Source: Clostridiales bacterium
GTDB lineage: Bacteria > Bacillota > Clostridia > Tissierellales > Dethiosulfatibacteraceae
Assembly (NCBI GenBank): GCA_003539375.1
Contig: DPPH01000217.1
Location: 31,332 to 44,403, forward strand
Direction: 5' to 3'
Length of the DNA: 13,072 nucleotides
The notes below the pieces were generated by a model, which made no database searches, was not told where the DNA came from, and was given only the letters and a program-made list of their open reading frames with translations. Below, in pieces: positions 7,078 to 13,072 of this stretch. The position numbers and the translations under genes are program-made. How positions within the stretch are numbered: position 1 is the first letter of the stretch; each line of letters starts with the position of its first letter.

Positions 7078-7277
7078 GTATAAAAAAACCGCCTCAATCA
7101 AGAGGCGGATATCCGCGGTACCACTCTAGTTACTCTTTCGAGTCACTCAATATTTTAACGTAATTACCCGTTCAGGTTTGCCTGAAAGCTCAAAGTTAGG
7201 TTCAATACTCCAGCGGTCGGAAAATTTCCAGCATCATTTCCTCTCTTTAGACTTGAAATATCTACTATTCTCATCAT
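7078..7277 (-). promoter_or_regulatory. T-box leader of proS, proline-specific
   Basis: The minus strand contains AGAGTGGTACCGCGG (7113-7127), a near-exact T-box, followed by a strong terminator. Upstream are the stem I parts: AGTAGATA (about 7260-7268), AAAGAGAGGAAA, and a specifier-loop 3' side reading TTGAACCTAACTTTGAGC with CCT (Pro) at 7198-7200 followed by the usual A. The bulge base after TGG is T, which would pair with the A73 discriminator of tRNA-Pro. TTCAGG-CAAA-CCTGAA between stem I and the T-box is a further small hairpin. The leader senses uncharged tRNA-Pro and controls proS plus the ProRS-like gene behind it. No convincing promoter was found between the ispF stop and stem I, so it may be fed partly by read-through from ispF or by a weak promoter. 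Confidence 0.93.
7082..7108 (-). terminator. Regulated terminator of the proS T-box
   Basis: CCGCCTC (minus strand, 7108-7102) pairs with GAGGCGG (7095-7089) across a six-base loop, and seven Ts follow. It lies directly after the T-box motif, where the attenuator belongs. Confidence 0.92.
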
Positions 7278-7314
7278 AGCTATTTTATTCATTTATAAAA
7301 GTTTACTAAAATTT

Positions 7315-7788
7315 TTAATTCTTGTCAAGAAGTACAGCAGATTGAGCTGCAATACCTTCTTCTCTTCCTATGAAGCCTAGTTTCTCCGTAGTTGTTGCTT
7401 TTATATTTATGTCATCAATATCAATAGATAAAATTTTCGAAAGTATTTCTTTCATTTTACTTATATGATTTCTCATTTTAGGTTTTTCAGCTTCAATAAT
7501 ACAATCTATGTTTACTATTTTATAATTACATTCTTTAACAATCTCATAAACTTCTTTTAATAATAGTTTGCTATCTATGTTTTTGTATTTTGAATCAGTA
7601 TCAGGAAATAAGGTCCCTATATCGTTTTTACCTAGGGCTCCAAGTAAAGCATCCATAATAGCATGTATAAGAACATCTCCGTCTGAATGTCCTTCTAAGC
7701 CTTTAGGGTGATTTATTTTTACTCCCCCAATTATAAGGTCCCTATTTTTCACAAGTTTATGAACATCGTATCCTATTCCAATTTTCAT
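7315..7788 (-). CDS. ispF: 2-C-methyl-D-erythritol 2,4-cyclodiphosphate synthase
   Basis: It cyclises CDP-methylerythritol 2-phosphate to MEcPP with loss of CMP in the MEP isoprenoid pathway. At 157 residues it is standard length. The metal ligands Asp8 and His10 in GIGYDVH and His42 in DGDVLIHAIMDALLGA are all present, as is the ATTTEKLGFIGR segment (131-142) that contacts the substrate. The ATG overlaps the ispD stop as ATGA, so the two are translationally coupled. The gene ends about 40 bases before the T-box stem I of proS. Confidence 0.97.
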   Translation of the reverse strand: MKIGIGYDVHKLVKNRDLIIGGVKINHPKGLEGHSDGDVLIHAIMDALLGALGKNDIGTLFPDTDSKYKNIDSKLLLKEVYEIVKECNYKIVNIDCIIEAEKPKMRNHISKMKEILSKILSIDIDDINIKATTTEKLGFIGREEGIAAQSAVLLDKN

Positions 7789-8480
7789 AAGCTCTCCTTC
7801 TTTAATAAGAATTCTGCCAATTCCAAATCAAATTCAGTTGTTATTTTTATATTTTTCTCACTACTTTCTGTAATATGAACGGGAAATCCTGCAGATTCTA
7901 CTATAAATGCTTCGTCTGTAATTTTAGAATTATTTCTGTCAACTAATTTATAGGATTCTTCTAATATTTCATATTTAAATGCTTGAGGTGTTTGTACTCT
8001 TCTCAATTTATCTCTGTCCAGAGTATCTATAACCATTTCGTCTTCTACAATTTTAACTGTGTCTATACTTTTCACAGCTGCTATTGAAGCCCCATATAGA
8101 GAAGCATTTTTTACTGAATTAAAAATAACTTTATTTTCCACAAAAGGTCTAACCCCATCATGTATTATGATTATACTGTTTTTATTTTCAATTTTTTTGA
8201 ATCCATTATGTACAGATTCTTTCCTTGTTTTGCCACCTTCTACAATTGTTTTGACTTTATGAAAATTGTACTTTTCAATCACTTCTTTTTTCATGTACTC
8301 TATGTTTTCTTTATCAGCTACAACAATTATTTCATCTATAATGTTAAAATCATTAAATTTTTTAATTGTATAGTATATTACTGGTTTTTCCTTGAGCTTT
8401 ATATACTGTTTTTTAATGTCCTTTTTTAATCTTATTCCTTTTCCCGCTGCTGTTATTATAGCTATATTTTTTTTATCCAT
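7785..8480 (-). CDS. ispD: 2-C-methyl-D-erythritol 4-phosphate cytidylyltransferase
   Basis: It couples MEP to CTP giving CDP-methylerythritol, two steps before the IspF reaction. The 231-residue protein has the nucleotide-binding N-terminus AAGKGIRLKKDIKKQY with Arg17 and Lys24, the IHDGVRPFV motif with Asp108, QTPQAF (163-168), and a C-terminal NIKITTEFDL segment (210-219). The ATG at 8480 is preceded by GTGAGGT, a moderate ribosome binding site only a few bases away. A transcription terminator from the upstream gene ends about 14 bases before the start codon, leaving no room for a promoter between them. Expression must come from read-through or from a promoter inside the upstream gene. Confidence 0.96.
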   Translation of the reverse strand: MDKKNIAIITAAGKGIRLKKDIKKQYIKLKEKPVIYYTIKKFNDFNIIDEIIVVADKENIEYMKKEVIEKYNFHKVKTIVEGGKTRKESVHNGFKKIENKNSIIIIHDGVRPFVENKVIFNSVKNASLYGASIAAVKSIDTVKIVEDEMVIDTLDRDKLRRVQTPQAFKYEILEESYKLVDRNNSKITDEAFIVESAGFPVHITESSEKNIKITTEFDLELAEFLLKKESL

Positions 8481-8493
8481 AATACCTCACTAT

Positions 8494-8524
8494 AAAAAAA
8501 GATTTTGGAAACCCAAAATCTTTT
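8494..8524 (-). terminator. Terminator or attenuator between the PIN-TRAM gene and ispD
   Basis: On the minus strand AAAAGATTTTGG (8524-8513) pairs with CCAAAATCTTTT (8508-8497) around a four-base loop, with a run of seven Ts (8500-8494). The stem begins at the stop codon of the upstream gene and the T run ends just before the ispD ribosome binding site. Its position between two co-directional genes suggests partial termination. Confidence 0.8.
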
Positions 8525-9596
8525 ATTTTTTCTTTGCAAATATCATACGTCCAGCTGCTGTTTGCAGTACACTTGTTACGACTACTTCTATTGTTTCACC
8601 AATGTATTTTTTGCCACCTTCTACTACAATCATAGTTCCATCATCTAAGTAGGCTAACCCCTGACCAGATTCTTTTCCTTCTCTTATTACCTGCAGGGTC
8701 ATTTCTTCCCCTGGTAATACAACTGGTTTAACAGCATTTGCCAACTCATTGATGTTCAGTACTTGCACACCTTGAAATTCGGCTACTTTATTTAAGTTGA
8801 AATCATTTGTGAGAACTTTGCCATTAACCATTTCGGCTAATTTTAACAACTTAATATCTACTTCAGAAACTTCAGGAAAATCATGAGAGTCAATTTTTAC
8901 ATCTATAATTTGTTCATTCTGAAGTTTATTAAGTATGTCTAGACCTCTTCTTCCTCTATTTCTTTTTAATCCATCCGATGAGTCTGCTATATGTCTAAGC
9001 TCCTTTAAAACAAATTCAGGTATTATTAATGTTCCTTCTATAAATCCTGTTCTGCAAATATCTGCAATTCTACCATCAATTATTACGCTGGTATCTAGTA
9101 TTTTAGGTGAAGCTTTATGTCCTAATTTTTTACTTTTATTGGAGGAACCAATATTAAACTTCGAGCCAACTGACAGGCTGATATCTTCTTTTTTTCTTGT
9201 AGCTATATTAATGCCTAAATACCCGAAAAATAAATAAACTAAAACTGAAGCTGCAGTTCCTAAAAATTTAATGTCTAAGTTGTATAATGGTTGACTTATT
9301 AAAAAAGCTATAATCAATCCTATAATAAGACCTACTGCTCCTAAAATAATATCATTTGTCTGAAATTTCAGTAATTCTGTTTCAAAGTTATCACTAATCT
9401 TTTCCCCAAGTTTTTTCAATTTCGGTGTTAGAATAAATAATAAAATACCAAATATAATTCCAAATAAAATATAAACATAAACATGATCAACACCTATAAA
9501 ATCAAAGATTCCAAAGTTGTCTAATAAAACTGAAATCCCTACTCCGAAAAGTATTCCTATGATTGTCATTATTAATCTTAAAATTTTACTTAACAA
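8523..9596 (-). CDS. Membrane-anchored PIN-TRAM domain protein (YacL family)
   Basis: The 357-residue protein has four hydrophobic segments (about 5-25, 38-57, 83-102, 110-131), a PIN domain (about 165-285) and a TRAM domain (about 292-352). PIN acidic residues are visible: Asp168 in KILDTSVIIDGR, Glu199, Asp247 in EVDIKLLKLA and Asp265 in LTNDFN, consistent with a metal-dependent nuclease fold. TRAM domains commonly bind RNA. The family occurs in Firmicutes next to radA and ispD, but its RNA target is not established to my knowledge. The start is TTG at 9596, chosen because AAGGAGGTGA (9601-9610) lies four bases upstream and the hydrophobic segment begins at once. The gene lies between carD and ispD. 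Confidence 0.93.
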   Translation of the reverse strand: MLSKILRLIMTIIGILFGVGISVLLDNFGIFDFIGVDHVYVYILFGIIFGILLFILTPKLKKLGEKISDNFETELLKFQTNDIILGAVGLIIGLIIAFLISQPLYNLDIKFLGTAASVLVYLFFGYLGINIATRKKEDISLSVGSKFNIGSSNKSKKLGHKASPKILDTSVIIDGRIADICRTGFIEGTLIIPEFVLKELRHIADSSDGLKRNRGRRGLDILNKLQNEQIIDVKIDSHDFPEVSEVDIKLLKLAEMVNGKVLTNDFNLNKVAEFQGVQVLNINELANAVKPVVLPGEEMTLQVIREGKESGQGLAYLDDGTMIVVEGGKKYIGETIEVVVTSVLQTAAGRMIFAKKK

Positions 9597-9600
9597 TTAG

Positions 9601-9610
9601 TCACCTCCTT
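9601..9610 (-). promoter_or_regulatory. Strong ribosome binding site deciding a TTG start
   Basis: AAGGAGGTGA is a perfect extended complement of the 16S rRNA 3' end and supports translation from the TTG codon at 9594-9596. Confidence 0.85.
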
Positions 9611-9638
9611 GATATCTTTAATATAATAAGTATAATTC

Positions 9639-9644
9639 ATTATA
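9639..9644 (-). promoter_or_regulatory. Extended -10 promoter of the PIN-TRAM gene
   Basis: TGG-TATAAT on the minus strand forms an extended -10 element about 40 bases upstream of the start codon and downstream of the carD terminator. No good -35 box is visible at 16-18 bases, so the call rests on the -10 element. Confidence 0.55.
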
Positions 9645-9690
9645 CCAGTTAATACTTAATATTTCCTTAAAAAATAGAATTTCTTATGAT

Positions 9691-9734
9691 TTTTTTAAAA
9701 AAAAGAAAGAAAATTAGGAGTAATCCTAATTTTC
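9691..9734 (-). terminator. Terminator of carD
   Basis: GAAAATTAGGA (minus strand, 9734-9724) pairs perfectly with TCCTAATTTTC (9719-9709) around a four-base loop, followed by TTTCTTTTTTTT. The TAG stop codon (9726-9728) lies in the upstream arm. Confidence 0.9.
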
Positions 9735-10208
9735 AGAAATAATCTTATCTATTCTCGATTCTATTTCTTCACTTGAAGAATCTTCTGCTAGGATTAATTC
9801 ACTTATGAGAATTTGTTTTGCATTGCTCAACATTTTCTTCTCGCCTGTTGATAAACCCTTTTCCTGGTCTCTATAAGTTAAGCTTCTAACAATCCTTGCA
9901 ACTTCAAAGATATCCCCGCTTTTCATTCTATCCATATTTGCTCTATATCTTTTGTTCCAATTCATTTTATTTAAGCTTGAATCTTCTCTTAATATATCAA
10001 ATACTTCTTCTACTTCAGAATTAGATATAATCTTTCTTACGCCTATATTTTCAACATTATCAACGGGTATCATAAGTTTCATTTCATTTACAGGCATTTT
10101 GATAATAAAATATTTTTTCTTTTCTCCAAGAACTTCTTTTTCTTCTACCGATTCTATAACCCCAGCTCCATGCATAGGGTAAACAATCTTATCTCCTAAT
10201 CTATACAT
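9726..10208 (-). CDS. carD: CarD/CdnL family RNA polymerase-binding regulator
   Basis: The family binds the RNA polymerase beta subunit and upstream promoter DNA and adjusts open-complex stability. The 160-residue protein has the N-terminal RNAP-interacting domain (about 1-55, with GDKIVYPMHGAGVIE and a strand pattern ending MIPVDNVENIGVR). A helical C-terminal domain follows, with Trp84 in KMNWNKRYRANMDRMKSGD, the likely equivalent of the tryptophan that contacts the promoter. The ATG at 10208 has GGAGGT (10214-10219) five bases upstream. A longer in-frame start at 10271 is rejected because it lies upstream of the -10 and -35 boxes of the nearer promoter. Two promoters and a terminator frame it as a single-gene unit, though radA transcripts may also read into it because no terminator is visible after radA. 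Confidence 0.94.
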   Translation of the reverse strand: MYRLGDKIVYPMHGAGVIESVEEKEVLGEKKKYFIIKMPVNEMKLMIPVDNVENIGVRKIISNSEVEEVFDILREDSSLNKMNWNKRYRANMDRMKSGDIFEVARIVRSLTYRDQEKGLSTGEKKMLSNAKQILISELILAEDSSSEEIESRIDKIISEN

Positions 10209-10226
10209 AAAATACCTCCAAAGTAT

Positions 10227-10255
10227 ATTATACATTATTAGAGGCTTATTGTCAA
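10227..10255 (-). promoter_or_regulatory. Perfect-consensus sigma-A promoter of carD (proximal)
   Basis: TTGACA (10250-10255), a 17-base spacer and TATAAT (10227-10232) match the full sigma-A consensus. The start would fall near 10220, immediately before the GGAGGT ribosome binding site, giving a leader of only about a dozen bases. Confidence 0.92.
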
Positions 10256-10261
10256 AAGGTA

Positions 10262-10290
10262 ATTCTACCACTATTTATATGTCATGTCAA
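10262..10290 (-). promoter_or_regulatory. Second sigma-A promoter of carD (distal)
   Basis: TTGACA (10285-10290), 17 bases and TAGAAT (10262-10267) form a near-consensus promoter exactly 35 bases upstream of the proximal one. Its predicted start falls near the -35 box of the proximal promoter. It begins 27 bases after the radA stop codon. Confidence 0.78.
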
Positions 10291-10316
10291 TGATTTTATG
10301 AAAACTTTTTCCTATT

Positions 10317-11681
10317 TTAAAGCAAAACATTTAGTGCTTCCTCTATATTCTTAACCTTTATGATTTCCATATCTAAATCATCACTAATATTCTTTATATT
10401 TTTCTTATTTGAATAAGGTACAACAGCTCTTTTAAATCCCATTTTATTTGCTTCTCCTATACGTTTATCTATGTCTTTTACACCTCTAATTTCTCCAGAT
10501 AGGCCTACTTCTCCTATTATCAATGTATTGGAATCTATTTTAACTTCTCTAAAACTGGAAGCTATAGCACACAGTATCGGCAAGTCTACCGCTGTTTCTT
10601 TAACCTGCATTCCTCCAATTACGTTTATATATGCATCAGTATTTTGAAGCTGCACTCCTGCTTTTTTCTCTAGAACTGCCATTAACATGGCTGCTCTACT
10701 ATTATCAACTCCCGTTGTAACTCTTCTAGGGTTACCAAAAGATGAGTAAGATATTAAAGCTTGTATCTCAAGCAGTAATGGTCTGGTTCCTTCCATACTG
10801 GCAGTAATAACACTACCGTAGGAGTTTTCAGTCCTACTTTCTAGGAAAAAGCTTGAAGGATTAATTATTTCTTCAAGTCCTGAGTCTCGCATTTCGAAAA
10901 CTCCTACTTCATTTGTTGAGCCATATCTATTTTTCACAGCCCTCAATATCCTATATGAATGTTGAGTATCTCCTTCAAAATATAATACAGTATCTACCAT
11001 ATGTTCAAGAACTCTTGGCCCTGCTATAGATCCTTGTTTTGTAACATGCCCTACTATAAAGGTAGACATATTTGTACTTTTTGTAGTTCTCATAATAGTA
11101 GAAGTTATTTCCTTAACTTGACTCACACTTCCCGGTGCCGAAGTTATGTCGGGATTATATATTGTCTGAATAGAATCCAATATTAATAAATCTGGTTCTA
11201 ATTCATTTATATTTTTTAATATATGGTCAATATTTGTTTCAGCAAGAATATACATATTGTCGCTTTCCATTTCCAGTCTTTCTGCCCTAATTTTAATCTG
11301 CCTTGCTGATTCTTCCCCTGTTACATACAGCACTTTTAATCCCTGGCCAGCTACTTTGTCCCCAGTTTGCATTAATAGAGTTGATTTGCCTATCCCGGGA
11401 TCTCCACCTACTAATACCAAAGAACTATTAACTATTCCACCACCTAGAACCCTATCAAGTTCCATGTATTTTGTCGTAATTCTTTTTTCTTCTTTTACTT
11501 CAATATCTTTTAACCTTAGGACTTTATTAGAACTAATACCTCTTGAATTTTTTTTAGTTTCTTTATTTATTATTTCCTCGGTAAATGTATTCCAACTATT
11601 GCACCCTGGACATTTTCCCATCCATTTAGGAGATTCATAGCCGCATTCCTGACAGATAAATTTTGTTTTTATTTTTGCCAC
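10317..11681 (-). CDS. radA: DNA repair protein RadA
   Basis: RadA (Sms) is a RecA-like ATPase that promotes branch migration of recombination intermediates in the cytoplasm. At 454 residues it has the normal length and all domains: the N-terminal C4 zinc finger (Cys10, 13, 24, 27), Walker A GGDPGIGKST (92-101), Walker B LLILDS (165-170), the RadA-specific KNRYG (250-254) in place of the more common KNRFG, and a C-terminal Lon-protease-like domain (about 290-450). The start is GTG at 11681, supported by TTAGGAGAGG upstream and by the zinc finger beginning right after. It follows the flavin-reductase gene by 12 bases and is probably co-transcribed with it. Confidence 0.97.
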   Translation of the reverse strand: MAKIKTKFICQECGYESPKWMGKCPGCNSWNTFTEEIINKETKKNSRGISSNKVLRLKDIEVKEEKRITTKYMELDRVLGGGIVNSSLVLVGGDPGIGKSTLLMQTGDKVAGQGLKVLYVTGEESARQIKIRAERLEMESDNMYILAETNIDHILKNINELEPDLLILDSIQTIYNPDITSAPGSVSQVKEITSTIMRTTKSTNMSTFIVGHVTKQGSIAGPRVLEHMVDTVLYFEGDTQHSYRILRAVKNRYGSTNEVGVFEMRDSGLEEIINPSSFFLESRTENSYGSVITASMEGTRPLLLEIQALISYSSFGNPRRVTTGVDNSRAAMLMAVLEKKAGVQLQNTDAYINVIGGMQVKETAVDLPILCAIASSFREVKIDSNTLIIGEVGLSGEIRGVKDIDKRIGEANKMGFKRAVVPYSNKKNIKNISDDLDMEIIKVKNIEEALNVLL

Positions 11682-11693
11682 TTTTAACCTCTC

Positions 11694-12191
11694 CTAATTA
11701 TGAAACGATAATATTTCACCGTAAACCATCACATGGTAGTCGTTATTTTTATATTTATTTTCTATGTCTTCATTATTGATAAGTTCAGCTTCTAGAGTTT
11801 GTCTGTATATAATTTTGCATTCGTAATGTAAATCACAGTCTTTTATTATAGGTGTGTCTACCTTTTCTGATTTAATGGTTTCAATATTGTACTTATCAAA
11901 TTTATCTAAGTCTCTTCCAGATTCTGTACCACATTTAATAAGTTCTTTATCCATCTGGCCTTTTAAAGGTATACTAACTGTAAAATTATCTGTATTTTTT
12001 AGCATCTCGTAAGTATATCTAGAATATCTAACGGCAGCTATAAAAACCGGTTTATTCCACATAACACCTACAAATCCCCAACCTATTGTCATTGTATTAA
12101 GATTTTCTTTGTTTTTCACTGTTAGAAAAACACCCTTATCTTCTAATTGATTCATTGTATCTTCAAGATGTTTATTATATTTAAATTCCAT
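11694..12191 (-). CDS. Flavin reductase-like (FMN-binding) domain protein
   Basis: The 165-residue protein looks like a complete single-domain member of the flavin reductase/flavoredoxin family, split-barrel FMN-binding proteins. The recognisable blocks are NTMTIGWGFVG (32-42), KPVFIAAVRYSRYTYEML (47-64), FTVSIPL (70-76) and CGTESGRDLDKFDKY (87-101). The substrate or redox partner cannot be read from the sequence; such proteins in anaerobes often handle flavin or electron transfer. It is the first gene of a two-gene unit with radA. The ATG has AGGAGG (12197-12202) five bases upstream. Confidence 0.85.
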   Translation of the reverse strand: MEFKYNKHLEDTMNQLEDKGVFLTVKNKENLNTMTIGWGFVGVMWNKPVFIAAVRYSRYTYEMLKNTDNFTVSIPLKGQMDKELIKCGTESGRDLDKFDKYNIETIKSEKVDTPIIKDCDLHYECKIIYRQTLEAELINNEDIENKYKNNDYHVMVYGEILSFHN

Positions 12192-12219
12192 ATTACCCTC
12201 CTTTTAGTCTTTAATAGGG

Positions 12220-12248
12220 ATTATATCATTTTTATGAATTTTTTTTAA
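12220..12248 (-). promoter_or_regulatory. Sigma-A promoter of the flavin reductase-radA unit
   Basis: TATAAT (12220-12225) with TGA in front (extended -10) and TTAAAA (12243-12248) at a 17-base spacing lie just upstream of the ribosome binding site. Confidence 0.65.
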
Positions 12249-12312
12249 TAGAATACTGTAAATTTTCTTATTTTTTTGATATTATATTTATAACAATGCC
12301 AAAGGAGTCCTT

Positions 12313-13072
12313 ATGAATATTAATTTCAAGAAAATTAGCTCAGCTTTCATTTCAATTTTTCTTTTAACTAATTTAATACTTTTAATTATATTTAATTTTA
12401 ACACTACTGGAATTATCTATCAGATAATTATTTTTTTCATCATTAATTCTATAATAATATTCGCCTTACTTAAAGTTTCAAAAAAATATGGATTCACTAG
12501 TGAATTAAACATTATAAATAAGGTAATTAATATGTCTGAAAATCCAATTTTGTTTTCAAAAGATTTAGAAGTTATATTTATGAATGAGGCTTGCAATAAA
12601 TTATTTAATATTGAAGATTTTACAAATTTATCTCTAAAGGATTTATTTCATAACATAGACATTAATCAAATAAAAAAAGCTTCTAAAGAAAAAACTCCAA
12701 GTCTTTTTGAGTCAGATTTTAATAATGATAATTCAACTTTCCTAGTATTGCCTTGCGAATTTATCCTTAAGGAAGAACAGTATTATAAATTAAATATTTA
12801 TCCTATGGAGGATTTTTATCCTATATTCGATATAAATAAAGACCCCTTAACTTTAAATTTATTAGATAACTTAGATTGCAGCGTTATGATGCTTGATGAA
12901 AACAGAAATATAATTTACTTTAATAAATCATTAGAAAGCCTATTAAGTTCAGAAATTAAAACCAATTTTCATCTTGATGATATTGTGGAAAATCTCGGCG
13001 GCAATGATAATTTTTTAAAAGACATTTCTAAAGGTTATCAAGGTATTGCTGTAAAATCAGAAAATTATGCTA
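12313..13072 (+). CDS. Membrane sensor protein with PAS-like domains, C-terminus outside the window
   Basis: The open frame starts at ATG 12313 with AAAGGAG (12301-12307) five bases upstream and runs without a stop to the window end, 253 residues so far. Two transmembrane segments (about 8-28 and 34-54) form a short hairpin with almost no external loop. A PAS-like region (about 70-165) contains ENPILFSKDLEVIFMNEA and a second begins at about 182 with CSVMMLDENRNIIYFNKSLE. Both show the PAS pattern of a hydrophobic strand, an acidic turn and an N-x-x-hydrophobic helix. The output domain is missing; a histidine kinase, a GGDEF-type cyclase or a degenerate phosphodiesterase protein (GdpP-like, which has two TMs and a PAS) are all possible. 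It is transcribed divergently from the flavin reductase gene. No clear promoter was found beyond a weak TATTAT at 12280-12285. Confidence 0.85.
   Translation, partial: MNINFKKISSAFISIFLLTNLILLIIFNFNTTGIIYQIIIFFIINSIIIFALLKVSKKYGFTSELNIINKVINMSENPILFSKDLEVIFMNEACNKLFNIEDFTNLSLKDLFHNIDINQIKKASKEKTPSLFESDFNNDNSTFLVLPCEFILKEEQYYKLNIYPMEDFYPIFDINKDPLTLNLLDNLDCSVMMLDENRNIIYFNKSLESLLSSEIKTNFHLDDIVENLGGNDNFLKDISKGYQGIAVKSENYA

Noticed and set aside
7059..7097. In-frame upstream extension of proS by 13 residues
   Set aside because: It would start inside the T-box terminator hairpin region; the ATG at 7058 has a well-spaced AAGGAG and gives the normal family N-terminus.
7261..7320. Separate sigma-A promoter for the proS T-box
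   Set aside because: TAAAAT and TATGAT are present but no acceptable -35 box lies 16-18 bases upstream, so I did not list one.
8059..8652. Overlapping plus-strand open frames opposite ispD and the PIN-TRAM gene
   Set aside because: They lie opposite well-supported genes, have Phe/Ile-rich products with no recognisable domain, and show no good ribosome binding site.
10209..10271. In-frame upstream extension of carD by 21 residues
   Set aside because: The stretch carries the perfect proximal promoter and the ribosome binding site of the ATG at 10208; the CarD domain begins at MYRLGD.
8935..11640. Plus-strand open frames opposite the PIN-TRAM gene, carD and radA
   Set aside because: They are antisense to conserved genes with intact motifs and are explained by the low stop frequency on the opposite strand.
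1..13072. tRNA or rRNA genes, CRISPR arrays, insertion sequences, prophage
   Set aside because: No cloverleaf with conserved arms, no spaced direct repeats, no transposase or integrase and no terminal inverted repeats were seen.

Overview
The window is low-GC DNA with strong AGGAGG-type ribosome binding sites, sigma-A promoters, T-box leaders and U-tract terminators. This is typical of an anaerobic Firmicute of the Clostridia/Tissierellia type. The order radA, carD, PIN-TRAM (yacL-like), ispD, ispF, proS, second proS resembles, from memory, the arrangement in Peptostreptococcaceae such as Clostridioides difficile. The species cannot be named from the sequence.

Nearly everything is on the minus strand. 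Reading it in the direction of transcription, from right to left: a flavin-reductase-family gene and radA form a short operon. carD follows behind two tandem near-perfect sigma-A promoters and ends in a terminator. A yacL-like PIN-TRAM membrane gene follows with a TTG start, ending in a hairpin terminator that sits directly against the ribosome binding site of ispD. ispD and ispF overlap by 4 bases and encode consecutive-pathway enzymes of MEP isoprenoid synthesis. A proline-specific T-box leader then controls proS (archaeal/eukaryotic-type prolyl-tRNA synthetase) and, 13 bases after it, a second ProRS-like gene. A lipoprotein with a DUF4015-type putative glycoside hydrolase domain, asd (aspartate-semialdehyde dehydrogenase) and cysE (serine acetyltransferase behind a cysteine T-box) complete the minus-strand set. 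At the left edge a bidirectional terminator separates cysE from what may be the end of a convergent gene. At the right edge a divergent plus-strand gene encodes a two-TM PAS sensor protein cut by the window end.

The main point of interest is the second ProRS-like protein (3977-5602). It has the overall architecture of a bacterial-type ProRS, but the motif 2 arginines, the THEE-type loop and the motif 3 arginine block are gone. The inserted editing (INS/YbaK-like) domain and the anticodon-binding domain look intact. It is co-transcribed with a ProRS type that has no editing domain. The simplest reading is a synthetase that has become a dedicated trans-editing factor for mischarged tRNA-Pro, with both halves regulated by one tRNA-Pro-sensing T-box.

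The rest is ordinary housekeeping with compact regulation. Four of the terminators overlap the stop codon of the gene they terminate. Both T-boxes carry a discriminator-pairing base that matches the assigned tRNA. No tRNA, rRNA, CRISPR array, insertion sequence or phage feature was seen.
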